Assembly (NCBI RefSeq): GCF_014358015.1
Contig: NZ_JACONV010000001.1
Span: 806,001 to 870,000 of the forward strand
Source: Pseudomonas triticifolii
GTDB taxonomy: Bacteria; Pseudomonadota; Gammaproteobacteria; Pseudomonadales; Pseudomonadaceae
Reading direction: 5' to 3'
DNA: 64,000 nucleotides
The notes below the pieces were generated by a model. The model was not told where the DNA came from, searched no databases, and saw only the letters and a program-made list of their open reading frames with translations. Made by a program: the position numbers and the translations under genes. Position 1 is the first letter of the stretch. Each line of letters starts with the position of its first letter. Positions 46,546-55,747 of the stretch are shown piece after piece.

Positions 46546-47598
46546 ATGAGCGACCCTCACCTCAGCGAAGCAGAATACGAAGCGATCACCGATGCCGCCG
46601 CGCATTGGTGCATGCGTCTGCACGCTGACGATTGCTCGCCTGTGGAGAGAAAGCACTTCGAGCTTTGGCTCAAAGCTCATCCGGCGCACGCTGTCGAGTA
46701 CCAGGCCATGCAGGAAATCTGGGACATGTCCGGCCAGGTCGAGCCAGTCAATCCCGCGCCCGTCGCCGCTACGGCGCCAATCCTGTCATCGGCAGCAGGA
46801 AAATCAGCACCTGCAGTCCGTCGGCAAGGCCGCTCGCGATCCTGGCGCACGTTTGCCGCCGCTGCGGCTATTTGCGCCCTGGCGGTTCCGGTGGCCGGTT
46901 ACATTGGCTGGAACCAGGGCCTGATCCCCAACGCGTATGAAACCTACAGTGCGACGAATGCCACCCGCCTTGTTACCCTGAACGACGGCAGTCGTGTGGA
47001 AATGAACCTGGGCACCGAGCTGACCTACGCCAATTACAAGGACCGGCGCAACGTCACCCTGAACAAAGGTGAGGCGTTCTTTGAGGTCAGCCACGACAGC
47101 ACCCATCCGTTCGTGGTGGATGCGGGCCAGGGCAGCATCACGGTCACGGGAACCCGATTCAATGTATGGACGTATCAGGATCAGGTACGAGTCATGCTGG
47201 TGGAAGGCTCGGTGCAGGTCGAGAGTGACCGCACCCTGCCGCGCGCAAGTCATCGCCTCGATCCCGGCATGCAGGCCAGTTACAAGGCAGGAGACACCCG
47301 CCCCGGCATTAGTCGCACAGATGTCAGCGACACCAGCCTGGCGTGGCGCAATGGCAAGCTGATCTTCAATGACGTGCCGTTGAGTCAGGCCCTGCCGCTG
47401 ATCAATCGTTACCTGCAAACGCCTATTCTGCTGGCAGACAACGCGACCGGCGCGATTCGTCTTGGCGGCAGCTACAACACCCGCGATATAGCCAGTCTGC
47501 TGACGTCCCTTCCCAAGGTATTGCCGGTCTTCGTGACCCAGAATCAGAACGGTAACCCGGTGCTCAGCCGACGTCCGTCAGCCTCACCCAAAGGCTGA
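46546..47598 (+). CDS. Orphan FecR-type anti-sigma regulator
   Basis: 350 residues. An N-terminal DUF4880-type helical domain with 'AAHWCMRLHADDCSPVERKHFELWLKAHPAH' in part is cytoplasmic. A single membrane segment lies near residues 103-123. The periplasmic FecR domain has 'LNDGSRVEMNLGTELTYANY' and 'GEAFFEVSHDSTHPFVV'. It normally partners an ECF sigma factor and a TonB-dependent receptor, but neither is present next to it. The C-terminal secretin/TonB short domain region is present ('LPLINRYLQTPILLAD'). Confidence 0.88.
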   Translation: MSDPHLSEAEYEAITDAAAHWCMRLHADDCSPVERKHFELWLKAHPAHAVEYQAMQEIWDMSGQVEPVNPAPVAATAPILSSAAGKSAPAVRRQGRSRSWRTFAAAAAICALAVPVAGYIGWNQGLIPNAYETYSATNATRLVTLNDGSRVEMNLGTELTYANYKDRRNVTLNKGEAFFEVSHDSTHPFVVDAGQGSITVTGTRFNVWTYQDQVRVMLVEGSVQVESDRTLPRASHRLDPGMQASYKAGDTRPGISRTDVSDTSLAWRNGKLIFNDVPLSQALPLINRYLQTPILLADNATGAIRLGGSYNTRDIASLLTSLPKVLPVFVTQNQNGNPVLSRRPSASPKG

Positions 47599-47817
47599 CA
47601 GCGCAGCCTCGTCACGCCATCAAGCTTACATTCAGAAACACTGCATCCGCCTGCGCTCATGACGCCAATACCCTTGGTGTTTAAGGGGGATCCGGCACAT
47701 CGTCAAACTCCGCCTCGCAATCGCCTGCCCTTTTTTTCGCGCAACGTTGAGGTTTTTAGAGGCTCGTTCGTCTTATTAGGTGAGAGTTGTCTAAAAAGCC
47801 TGAAAAGGAGTTTGCGC

Positions 47818-48198
47818 ATGTTCACCCGTCAAGGAGTCACCACCCGCACGATGCTGAGGCAAACGGCCATCGCTACACAGGCACAGTCGCCTGCGTCAGA
47901 GATCGAACGTCCTGGCAACGACCATATCCGTCTGCTGCTGAAAAGCTTCGGACTGCGTACCAGCCTGGTCAGGCTCAAGGTGCTCGACGCCTTGCTGGTG
48001 GCCAGCGAAAGCGGACATTCACTCGGCGTGCGAGGCGTACACAGTCAACTGCTCAGGCTCGATGTACCCCTGTCGTTCCTCAGCGTGCGCGAAGTGCTCA
48101 AGCGTTTGTGCGATGAAGGTGTGATCCACCTCAACGAGGACAAGACCTACAGCCTTCATCCTCGCGCGATGGAATGGCTGGGAAACTCAGACAGATAA
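47818..48198 (+). CDS. Fur-like winged-helix protein lacking the metal domain
   Basis: 126 residues. A winged-helix domain in the C-terminal half, 'RLLLKSFGLRTSLVRLKVLD' ... 'LRLDVPLSFLSVREVLKRLC' ... 'DEGVIHLNEDKTYSLHP', resembles the DNA-binding domain of Fur/Zur, without the histidine-rich metal-binding and dimerisation domain. In pseudomonad annotations such proteins are called Fe2+/Zn2+ uptake regulation proteins (recalled). Whether it binds metal or DNA is unknown. The ATG at 47818 follows 'AAAAGGAG'; the longer frame from 47659 is rejected. Confidence 0.7.
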   Translation: MFTRQGVTTRTMLRQTAIATQAQSPASEIERPGNDHIRLLLKSFGLRTSLVRLKVLDALLVASESGHSLGVRGVHSQLLRLDVPLSFLSVREVLKRLCDEGVIHLNEDKTYSLHPRAMEWLGNSDR

Positions 48199-48228
48199 AC
48201 CGTCCCGCCAAGGCGCGCCCGTTGGTTC

Positions 48229-48417
48229 TCAGCGCTTGACCTTGCGACGCATGATCCCGTTCAGGACTACGACCAGAACCGCAACGCCGATGGCGATGTA
48301 CTGAAAGGTTTTCTCGCTGATCACACCGCTGTTCTGCAGGTGCGACAGGCCCAGCATGATCGCCAGTACACCCAGAGCGATCAGAATCGAATACATCAAA
48401 CGCTGTTTATTGGTCAT
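48229..48417 (-). CDS. Small two-helix membrane protein
   Basis: 62 residues with two hydrophobic helices ('LMYSILIALGVLAIMLGLSH' and 'YIAIGVAVLVVVLNGIM') and a basic C-terminus 'RRKVKR'. This is a common pseudomonad inner-membrane protein type of unknown function. The ATG at 48417 is chosen over a longer frame to 48543 because the added part has no conservation. Confidence 0.65.
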   Translation of the reverse strand: MTNKQRLMYSILIALGVLAIMLGLSHLQNSGVISEKTFQYIAIGVAVLVVVLNGIMRRKVKR

Positions 48418-48675
48418 TTCGGCTTTTCCTGAATACTTCGTCAACGGCATTGGCGCTGTGCAAACGCGCCGACATCTTACGCCGATGCCGGTCCGATGGC
48501 ATCGCTGCAATGCGTTGCACTCATTACGTGACACACGCCTCACCCGATCACAATCGGCTTATTCATCAATTGCGCTGATGATCGTCATGCCCTATTCAGC
48601 GTTGCCGAGAAAAACTCACGTGGTTTAATGCGGACCTGTTTCAAATCGTTTCCCGTTATTGCCAAGGAGTTTCAC

Positions 48676-50487
48676 ATGCCCCATGAAGGCAGCCTGCTGC
48701 AAGCCGCAGTTGTGTTTCTGTTCGCCGCGGTCATTGCGGTGCCGCTGGCAAAGCGCCTCAAACTCGGCGCTGTCATCGGTTATTTGTTCGCCGGTGTCGT
48801 GATCGGCCCATCGGTGCTGGGGTTGATAGGAGATACGGAGAGCGTCAGTCACATCTCGGAACTTGGGGTGGTATTACTGCTGTTTATTATTGGTCTGGAG
48901 TTATCCCCCAAGCGCCTGTGGGTGATGCGCAAGGCCGTTTTCGGCGTCGGCATGGCGCAAGTGCTGTTGACCGGTCTGATAATCGGCACTGTTGCCCTGC
49001 TCGCGTTCGGTCAGACGCTGAACACCGCGGTGATTCTCGGCCTGGGCCTGGCGCTGTCCTCCACGGCCTTTGGCCTGCAAAGTCTGGCCGAGCGAAAGGA
49101 ATTGAACAGCCCGCATGGACGCATGGCCTTTGCCATTCTGCTGTTTCAGGACATTGCCGCCATCCCGCTGATCGCTCTGGTGCCGTTCCTCGCAGGCGCC
49201 GACCACGCAACGACCACTCAGGAAAGCATCAACCATGGACTGCGTGTACTGGGTAGCATCGCCATCGTGGTGGTAGGCGGACGCTACTTGCTGCGCCCGG
49301 TATTTCGCATCGTGGCCAAGACTCGTATTCAGGAAGTCTCGACTGCAACGGCGCTATTGGTGGTGATCGGCACGGCGTGGCTGATGGAGCTGGTCGGCGT
49401 CTCTATGGCACTGGGTGCGTTTCTGGCAGGTCTGCTGTTGGCCGACTCTGAATACCGCCACGAGCTGGAAGCCCAGATCGAGCCCTTTAAGGGTTTGCTG
49501 CTTGGGCTGTTCTTCATCAGCGTTGGCATGGGCGCCAATATCGGCCTGCTGTTCAGCGCACCCTTGGCGGTGTTGGGCCTTACGCTGTTGCTGGTCGCAA
49601 TCAAGCTGCCGCTGCTGTTTTTCATCGGCCGCACGGCAGGTGGCCTGAACAAAAGAAGCGCGCTGCGTCTGGGCCTGGTCCTGGCAGCGGGCGGCGAATT
49701 CGCTTTCGTGGTGTTCAAGATCGGCAGCGCGCAAGGGCTGTTCGAGGCAGGCCTCTACGACATGCTGGTACTGACCATTACCCTGTCGATGGCAATCACC
49801 CCATTGCTGTTCATTGCCCTGGCGCGGTGGATCAAGCCCAAGGCCAAAGCGGTGGAAGTACCTGAAGAATACCGCGACATTCAGGCCGACAAGCCTCGAG
49901 TGGTGATCGCTGGCATGGGCCGTATGGGCCAGATCGTCGCGCGAATCCTGCGTGCGCAGAAGATTCCGTTCGTGGCGCTGGACACCGCGGTGGAGTCCAT
50001 CGAATTCTCGCGCAGTTTTGGCAATGTGCCGGTCTTTTACGGCGACCCGTTGCGCCCGGAAATCCTCAGGGCCGCCAAGGTGCAGGACGCCGAGTTTTTC
50101 ATCATCGCCACCGATGATCCGGACATCAACATCAAGACCGCCGAACTCGTCAACAAGCTCTACCCGCACATGAAGATCATCGCCCGCGCTCGCAACCGCC
50201 AGCACGTTCACAGGCTGATGGATGTCGGAGCCCACGCAGTGCGCGAGACGTTCTACTCAAGCCTTGAGATGTCCCGGCAGACGTTATTGGGGCTGGGCCT
50301 GAGTAAGGCGCAAGCCGACGCGCGCATAAGCCGCTTCAAACGCCACGACGAACAGGTGCTCGCCGCGCAGCATGAGGTCTACGACGACGAGGTCAAAGTG
50401 CTGCAAACCGCCCGCGAGGCGCGTGCAGAACTCGCCCAGCTGTTCGAAGCAGACCGTCTTGAGGAAGAGGAAGCTGCCAAAGCGTGA
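48676..50487 (+). CDS. kefC: KefC-type glutathione-regulated potassium/proton antiporter
   Basis: CPA2-family inner-membrane protein, 603 residues. The N-terminal Na/H exchanger domain has about 12 membrane segments up to residue 385 ('GELGVVLLLFIIGLELSPKRLW'-like block, 'GLALSSTAFGLQSLAERKEL'). A cytoplasmic RCK/TrkA-N domain with the nucleotide fold 'VVIAGMGRMGQIVARILRAQ' follows near residues 408-527. It mediates K+ efflux in electrophile stress in E. coli (established). 'CCAAGGAG' precedes ATG 48676; the frame to 48628 is rejected. The 3' end is only 2 bases from the convergent OprM-like gene, with no terminator between. Confidence 0.92.
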   Translation: MPHEGSLLQAAVVFLFAAVIAVPLAKRLKLGAVIGYLFAGVVIGPSVLGLIGDTESVSHISELGVVLLLFIIGLELSPKRLWVMRKAVFGVGMAQVLLTGLIIGTVALLAFGQTLNTAVILGLGLALSSTAFGLQSLAERKELNSPHGRMAFAILLFQDIAAIPLIALVPFLAGADHATTTQESINHGLRVLGSIAIVVVGGRYLLRPVFRIVAKTRIQEVSTATALLVVIGTAWLMELVGVSMALGAFLAGLLLADSEYRHELEAQIEPFKGLLLGLFFISVGMGANIGLLFSAPLAVLGLTLLLVAIKLPLLFFIGRTAGGLNKRSALRLGLVLAAGGEFAFVVFKIGSAQGLFEAGLYDMLVLTITLSMAITPLLFIALARWIKPKAKAVEVPEEYRDIQADKPRVVIAGMGRMGQIVARILRAQKIPFVALDTAVESIEFSRSFGNVPVFYGDPLRPEILRAAKVQDAEFFIIATDDPDINIKTAELVNKLYPHMKIIARARNRQHVHRLMDVGAHAVRETFYSSLEMSRQTLLGLGLSKAQADARISRFKRHDEQVLAAQHEVYDDEVKVLQTAREARAELAQLFEADRLEEEEAAKA

Positions 50488-50489
50488 CG

Positions 50490-51905
50490 TTACCAGCCAC
50501 CACCCAGTGAGGCGTACAGACTGACCAAGGCCTGCGCCTGGGTGGTGGAGCTTTGCACCCATTGCTGCTCGACCTCCAGAAGCGTGCGTTGCACGGTCAG
50601 CACATTGAGGAAATCCACCACGCCTTCCGCGTACTGACGCTTGGCGGTCTCCAGCGCGATACGGTTCTGGCATACCGCCTCCTCCAGCTTGCGCTGTTGG
50701 AGCTGGGTTGAGTTGTAGAGGCTCATGCTGTCGTCTATTTCCTGCCAGGCACGCAGCACGGTCTGTTGATAGGACAGCGCAGCTTCCTGCTCTTGGGCTT
50801 CGCGCAAACGCAACATGCCACGCAGGCGCCCGCCTTCGAAAATCGGCAGGCTCAGTTGCGGGCCGAAACCCAACTGGCGTGAGCCCCAACTGCCGAAGTC
50901 AGAAAGTTGCAAGGCCTGAAAACCCACGTTGCCCGACAGCACAATCCGCGGGTAGAAATCACCCTGCGCGACACCGATGCTCGCCGTCGCCGCATGCAGA
51001 CGCGCTTCGGCGCGGCGAATGTCCGGTCGACGCTGCGCCAGCTCTGAAGGCAGCCCCACCGGCACAGTGGCAGGCACGGCGACCATGGGTTGAGGTTTCT
51101 CCAGCTCGGCCTGTAAGGCTCTCGGTGACTGGGCCAGCAGCAAGCCGAGCGCGTTGATCAATTGCGCTTGCCGCTGCTCAAGCACTGGCAAACGCGATTC
51201 GACAGCCGACACCTGTGCTGCCGCTTCAGCCACATCCAGATTGGTCGCGACCCCACTGCCCTGCCTGATCTGCGACAACTCCAGGCTGTTACGTGACAAC
51301 TGAAGATTCTGCCGGGTCACGGCGAGCACAGCCTGAGTGCCACGCAGTTGCAGATAGTCCCTGGCCACTTCAGCCTGAAGCGACAACAACGCCGCACGCC
51401 GTTCGTTTTCAGCAACGTCCACGCTGGCATCGGCAGCCTCGACCTCACGCTTGACGCGCCCCCATAGATCCACTTCCCAACTGGCATTGACGCCGCCGTC
51501 CCACTGGCTGAAGGCCGCCCTGCCCTCGTTACCTGACGGATCGTTCAGCCCTTCGGCGCTGTTGCGTTTGCGCTGATAGCCCAGCGTGCCCGCCACGCTC
51601 GGCGCTTGCTCGCCGGTAACCACCTGACGCGCCGCACGGCTTTGCGTCAGCCGCGCCTGCGCCATTCTCAGATCAAGGTTGGAAGCCGCTGCCCGATCAA
51701 CCAGTGATGACAACTGCGTGTCACGGAATATCTCCCACCAACGCACACTATAAGGGGTGGTATTAATGTGACTGACGGCCTGTTCTCCCTGAATCGGCAG
51801 CCACTGCACATCGCTGCTCTGCGGGCGCTGGAAATCCCGACCGACCTGGCAACCCGACAGGCTGGTCAACAAAGCCAGGGTGCTCAATGCAATGAAGCGA
51901 CTCAC
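50490..51905 (-). CDS. Outer-membrane efflux lipoprotein (NodT/OprM type)
   Basis: TolC-like channel subunit, 471 residues. Lipoprotein signal with lipobox 'LTSLSGCQVGRDF' (Cys19). Two OEP domains follow, with typical repeats 'NLDLRMAQARLTQSRA' and 'QRRPDIRRAEARLHAATASIGVAQGDFYP' in part. It is the last gene of a tripartite set with overlapping neighbours. Confidence 0.93.
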   Translation of the reverse strand: MSRFIALSTLALLTSLSGCQVGRDFQRPQSSDVQWLPIQGEQAVSHINTTPYSVRWWEIFRDTQLSSLVDRAAASNLDLRMAQARLTQSRAARQVVTGEQAPSVAGTLGYQRKRNSAEGLNDPSGNEGRAAFSQWDGGVNASWEVDLWGRVKREVEAADASVDVAENERRAALLSLQAEVARDYLQLRGTQAVLAVTRQNLQLSRNSLELSQIRQGSGVATNLDVAEAAAQVSAVESRLPVLEQRQAQLINALGLLLAQSPRALQAELEKPQPMVAVPATVPVGLPSELAQRRPDIRRAEARLHAATASIGVAQGDFYPRIVLSGNVGFQALQLSDFGSWGSRQLGFGPQLSLPIFEGGRLRGMLRLREAQEQEAALSYQQTVLRAWQEIDDSMSLYNSTQLQQRKLEEAVCQNRIALETAKRQYAEGVVDFLNVLTVQRTLLEVEQQWVQSSTTQAQALVSLYASLGGGW

Positions 51906-52957
51906 AAGGCACCCATTTTTTGTTCAATGCGCGGCGATTGCGTTTCGATGCTGGCTTCCACTGACATGCCGACGCGCAACCGCGCAGCCAGCGGCTGGCC
52001 GGGATCAAGGGTGATTTTCACCGGAATGCGCTGCACCACTTTGGTGAAATTACCCGTCGCGTTGTCAGGCCGCACGGCGGCAAAGGTCACGCCGGTAGCA
52101 GGGGCAATGCTGTGTACGTGCGCTTTCAGGACTTCATCAGGGTAGGTATCGACCCGCACTTGAACCGCTTGGCCGACACTCACATGAGTCAGTTGGGTTT
52201 CCTGAAAGTTGCCCACCACATAGGCGTCGGCCAGCGGCACCACCGATAGCAGCCTGCTGCCAGGATTGACGTAGTTACCCACGCGTACTGCACGCTCGCC
52301 GATCACGCCGTCAATCGGCGCAACGATGCGTGTATAGGACAGTTGCAGCAACGCCTGATCGCGAGCGGCCTGTGCATGCTTGAGGCTCGCCTCGGCGCTG
52401 TGCTGGCGGGCACTCAGGATGTCGACCTGTTTGCGCTCGGCCACCAGCGAAGCGCTGGTACTGGCATGATGGGCGTTGGCCGTGTCGATCCGGTTACGCG
52501 CCTGTTGCGCGTTTTGCACCGTGCCAGCGCCTGCGCCTGCCAGATGCTCGTAACGGGTTCGCTCCTGCTCGGCAAAGCGCACTGCCGCCGTGCTGGCCGT
52601 CAACGCGGCCCTGGCCTGATCAATCATGGCGGTCTGACGTTGCAGCAGCGCGGTGACCTGCTCAAGCTCCGCCTCGGCACTCATGACGCCCGCTTCTGCC
52701 GAGGACAGCGCAGTGTGCACATCACGGTCGTCGATAACCGCCAGCAGTTGTCCTGCTTTGACCGACTGATTGTCATCGACCAATACCTGACTGATGAAGC
52801 CTGAGACTTTAGGCGCAACCACTGAGTAGTCCGCCGCGATAAACGCATCGTTGGTCGCCTGACGGGTGCTGTCACCGACCAGCGTGTAGATGCCCAGAGC
52901 GGCAAGCACGATGGCTGCGCCACACAGGGCCAGGGTCTGGTTTGAGGTCATGTTCAT
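51902..52957 (-). CDS. HlyD/EmrA family membrane fusion protein
   Basis: Periplasmic adaptor, 351 residues, with one N-terminal membrane segment ('LALCGAAIVLAALGIYTLVG'). It has a biotinyl-lipoyl-like hairpin and coiled coil, 'VAPKVSGFISQVLVDDNQSVKAGQLLAVIDDRD' in part, and 'IVAPIDGVIGERAVRVGNYV'. It connects the MFS pump with the outer-membrane channel. Its stop overlaps the start of the channel gene by 4 bases. Confidence 0.93.
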   Translation of the reverse strand: MNMTSNQTLALCGAAIVLAALGIYTLVGDSTRQATNDAFIAADYSVVAPKVSGFISQVLVDDNQSVKAGQLLAVIDDRDVHTALSSAEAGVMSAEAELEQVTALLQRQTAMIDQARAALTASTAAVRFAEQERTRYEHLAGAGAGTVQNAQQARNRIDTANAHHASTSASLVAERKQVDILSARQHSAEASLKHAQAARDQALLQLSYTRIVAPIDGVIGERAVRVGNYVNPGSRLLSVVPLADAYVVGNFQETQLTHVSVGQAVQVRVDTYPDEVLKAHVHSIAPATGVTFAAVRPDNATGNFTKVVQRIPVKITLDPGQPLAARLRVGMSVEASIETQSPRIEQKMGAL

Positions 52958-52977
52958 GAAAAGGTCTCGACGAAAAA

Positions 52978-54516
52978 TCAGTTCAGTGCACGGGGCGGAT
53001 AGACCCGCGTCGGCATCAGGGGAATCAGCAAAATCAGCCCTGCGGCGAGCCAGCCCATGCAGAAATACAGATCGGCACTGGTCAGTACGACCGCTTGCTC
53101 GTGCAGACGATGCGTCAGCGACGCCACAGAGTCGTCGGCGGCCAGCCAGGGCGAATTGCCCAGCCGGTCGACCAGCACGCTGGAGTGAAAATGCTGGCGT
53201 GAGGTGGTCAGGGCTTCCAGCACCCCAGTGGCAATGACGGCCGACAGCCCGCGCACGGTGTTAAACCACGACGAGGCAAACGGGCCGTCAGGCGGCGCGA
53301 TCCCTCCCGTCGCCTGCATCAGCAACGGCAGCACCGCCATCGGCTGGGCGATGATCTGCAGCAGTTGCAGACGGTAGAAATTGTCGCGGATCCACTCGGA
53401 GGTCATCTGCGTAGCCAAACCGCAATACAACGCCAGCAGGCCAAGCCCAAGCGCCAACACCCAGCGGCAGTCGATCCGGCGCAGGTTGCACAGCGCAGCG
53501 ACCAGAGGCAGCGCGATCAATTGCGGCAAGGCCACGATCAGCATTAACGGCGCAGTCTGCAGGGGTCGATAACCCTGCACCTGCGCCAGGTAGGACGACG
53601 GAATCGACGCCACGGCCGTGAGCACGATCAGCACGCCGCCCAAGGTAATCAAGGCATGCGACAGGTTGCGGCCGGCCAGCAACTGCAACTTGAAAAACGG
53701 CACGGGCGTAAACCATTCATTGACCATGAACGCCACCAGCAACAGCAGGCCGCCACCCAGCAGCCAGCGGATCAGAGAAGACTCCAACCCGTCCAGACGA
53801 TTGGCTTGCAGGATGCCGATCACCACTGCAGCGATTGCCGGCAAACCCAGCACAACGCCACGCCAGTTGAAGGCTTTGAAGCGTTCCAGCCGCAATGGAT
53901 CTTGAGGAATGCCATGGGCGATGGCGATCATCGCGACCAGGCATGGAGGAATGACCTGCCAGAACGTCCATTGCCAGCTCAAGTGCTCGGTCCATAACGC
54001 GGTAAGCGGTGTGCCCAGACTCGGGCCGAACGTAGCCGTCAGCGCATAACCGGCCAGCCCGTAGAGTTTGATGTCGGGCGGCAGAAAACGCAGCGCAACG
54101 GTCATCAGCATTGGCGGCAGACAGCCTGCCGCCAAACCTTGCAGGATGCGCAAGACCAATAGGCTGGGATAGTTCGGCGCAAACGGACACAACAGACCCA
54201 GCACGATGAAGGCCGTGATTGCGCCCAGCGTGAAGCGCCGCAGCGAAAGGCTGACCGCAAACCAGGGTGCGAACGCCATCGCCGCAACCGAGGTCGCTGA
54301 ATAGGCCGCCACTAGCCAGCTGGCTTCATCAGCGCCAATGAACATCGCGCCACGGATGTCGGCCATGGCGATGCGCGTGACGCCTTCGTTGATCCCGGCG
54401 ACCAGCACAGCCAGCAACACACCCACTAGCCCGATGATGGTCTGCAGGCCGAAGGACGCAGTTTTAGCGGGCTGGGCAGCCGGGGCGACAGGATCGATGG
54501 CGACAGAGGAAGACAT
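52978..54516 (-). CDS. EmrB/QacA family (DHA2) MFS drug exporter
   Basis: Inner-membrane proton-drug antiporter with 14 predicted membrane segments, 512 residues. 'GADEASWLVAAYSATSVAAMAFAPWF' and 'LRILQGLAAGCLPPMLMTVALRFLPP' are typical of DHA2 transporters. It is the first gene of the tripartite operon, 20 bases ahead of the adaptor. No regulator is adjacent, which is unusual for such systems. The ATG at 54516 is chosen over the frame to 54552. The substrate is unknown. Confidence 0.92.
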   Translation of the reverse strand: MSSSVAIDPVAPAAQPAKTASFGLQTIIGLVGVLLAVLVAGINEGVTRIAMADIRGAMFIGADEASWLVAAYSATSVAAMAFAPWFAVSLSLRRFTLGAITAFIVLGLLCPFAPNYPSLLVLRILQGLAAGCLPPMLMTVALRFLPPDIKLYGLAGYALTATFGPSLGTPLTALWTEHLSWQWTFWQVIPPCLVAMIAIAHGIPQDPLRLERFKAFNWRGVVLGLPAIAAVVIGILQANRLDGLESSLIRWLLGGGLLLLVAFMVNEWFTPVPFFKLQLLAGRNLSHALITLGGVLIVLTAVASIPSSYLAQVQGYRPLQTAPLMLIVALPQLIALPLVAALCNLRRIDCRWVLALGLGLLALYCGLATQMTSEWIRDNFYRLQLLQIIAQPMAVLPLLMQATGGIAPPDGPFASSWFNTVRGLSAVIATGVLEALTTSRQHFHSSVLVDRLGNSPWLAADDSVASLTHRLHEQAVVLTSADLYFCMGWLAAGLILLIPLMPTRVYPPRALN

Positions 54517-54737
54517 GAGCGACGGGGTCCAGAGCGAGGAAAACCCTGGCATTTTAAAAACCGGTGCCGCTCAGGAAAATTTACATTTGCACAGCGTATA
54601 AGTGCACGGGACGCACGAATGCACAGGCATCAGTGACATTCGGGTTTTATCGCGCGTCGTGCCGAGCCTGAAAGCACTTGCCAGAGAACAGCACGCGGGC
54701 TTCAGAACATGACGCAGAGCGTCACGGCTCCACGCGC

Positions 54738-55664
54738 TCACGCATACGGACTGTCCCAGTATCGCGCGTACATCCCGAGCCTTTTCTTCACGCCGGTCGG
54801 CAGACGCTTTTCCTGTTTGCTCAATTTGTAGGCCAGCAGCTTGACGGCGTTGCGCACGAACGACATCGGCCACCAGAGAAAGCGTCTGGGGCCGAGGAAC
54901 GCCAGCTCGGATTTCACATAGCGCATGCCCTCGCCCGCGATGCCACCGAAGGTCTCGTAGATCCAAGACTCACGCGACTGAAACACGCCGATGTCGAAGT
55001 AACGACGAAACTCTTCACGCAAGCTGTAGTTATGCGAATGGCGACAGACCGCCGAGCCTTCGTAGGCCACTTTCCAGCCATCAATCAGCATCTTCGCGGT
55101 GACGTACATGTCTTCGGACAGGATCACGTGCCGGGGGAAGCCACCGATGGCCAGCAACGCGTCGCCGCGATAGGCAGCAAAGGAGTTGGACATGAACGGC
55201 GTCTTGATGCCCAGCACCGGCGCGTCGGCCAGGGTCTTGATCTGCGAGGTAGGCGGGTAGTTGAACAGCCTCGCGTGCTGGGCCAGCAGGTTGGCGTTCT
55301 TGTGCGGCAATTGCCGTCCGCACACGGCACCGACCTTGGGGTCGGCAAATGGCAGCAGGATGTTGGCAATTGCGTCGACGTCTTCGACGTAGGCGTCCTG
55401 AGTCATGTAGACGTAAACGTCATACTCGGGATGCAAATCGACCATCATCTGCCGGGTGCCGCCGTGGTTGAAATCCTTGCTGTCGATGCGCAGCACATTC
55501 GCACAGCGGGCGTGCGCCAGCTCAAGCGTGCCGTCCGATGAACTGGAGTCGACGATCAATGTGTCGAACGTCGCGGTCTGCATGGCCAGAGAGTCCAGCA
55601 GGCGCTCCAGGTCCTTACGTCCGTTGTAGGTCGGGATGACACAAGCCACTCTCAATGACGCCAT
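54738..55664 (-). CDS. Glycosyltransferase family 2, probable rhamnosyltransferase
   Basis: 308 residues. GT-A fold with 'VACVIPTYNGRKDLERLLDSL', the nucleotide-binding 'VDSSSSDGTLELA' and 'YVYMTQDAYVED', and a C-terminal block 'RHSHNYSLREEFRRYFDIGVFQSRESW' in part typical of WbbL-like rhamnosyltransferases. It is a single gene, not in a polysaccharide cluster, so its acceptor is open. Confidence 0.87.
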   Translation of the reverse strand: MASLRVACVIPTYNGRKDLERLLDSLAMQTATFDTLIVDSSSSDGTLELAHARCANVLRIDSKDFNHGGTRQMMVDLHPEYDVYVYMTQDAYVEDVDAIANILLPFADPKVGAVCGRQLPHKNANLLAQHARLFNYPPTSQIKTLADAPVLGIKTPFMSNSFAAYRGDALLAIGGFPRHVILSEDMYVTAKMLIDGWKVAYEGSAVCRHSHNYSLREEFRRYFDIGVFQSRESWIYETFGGIAGEGMRYVKSELAFLGPRRFLWWPMSFVRNAVKLLAYKLSKQEKRLPTGVKKRLGMYARYWDSPYA

Positions 55665-55747
55665 AACAATACTCCGGGGCGAAAACAGGATGCCCGATTT
55701 GTCAGCGTTATTGAGGGTAGCTCATGCCCGGTCAGCCAGCCATGACG

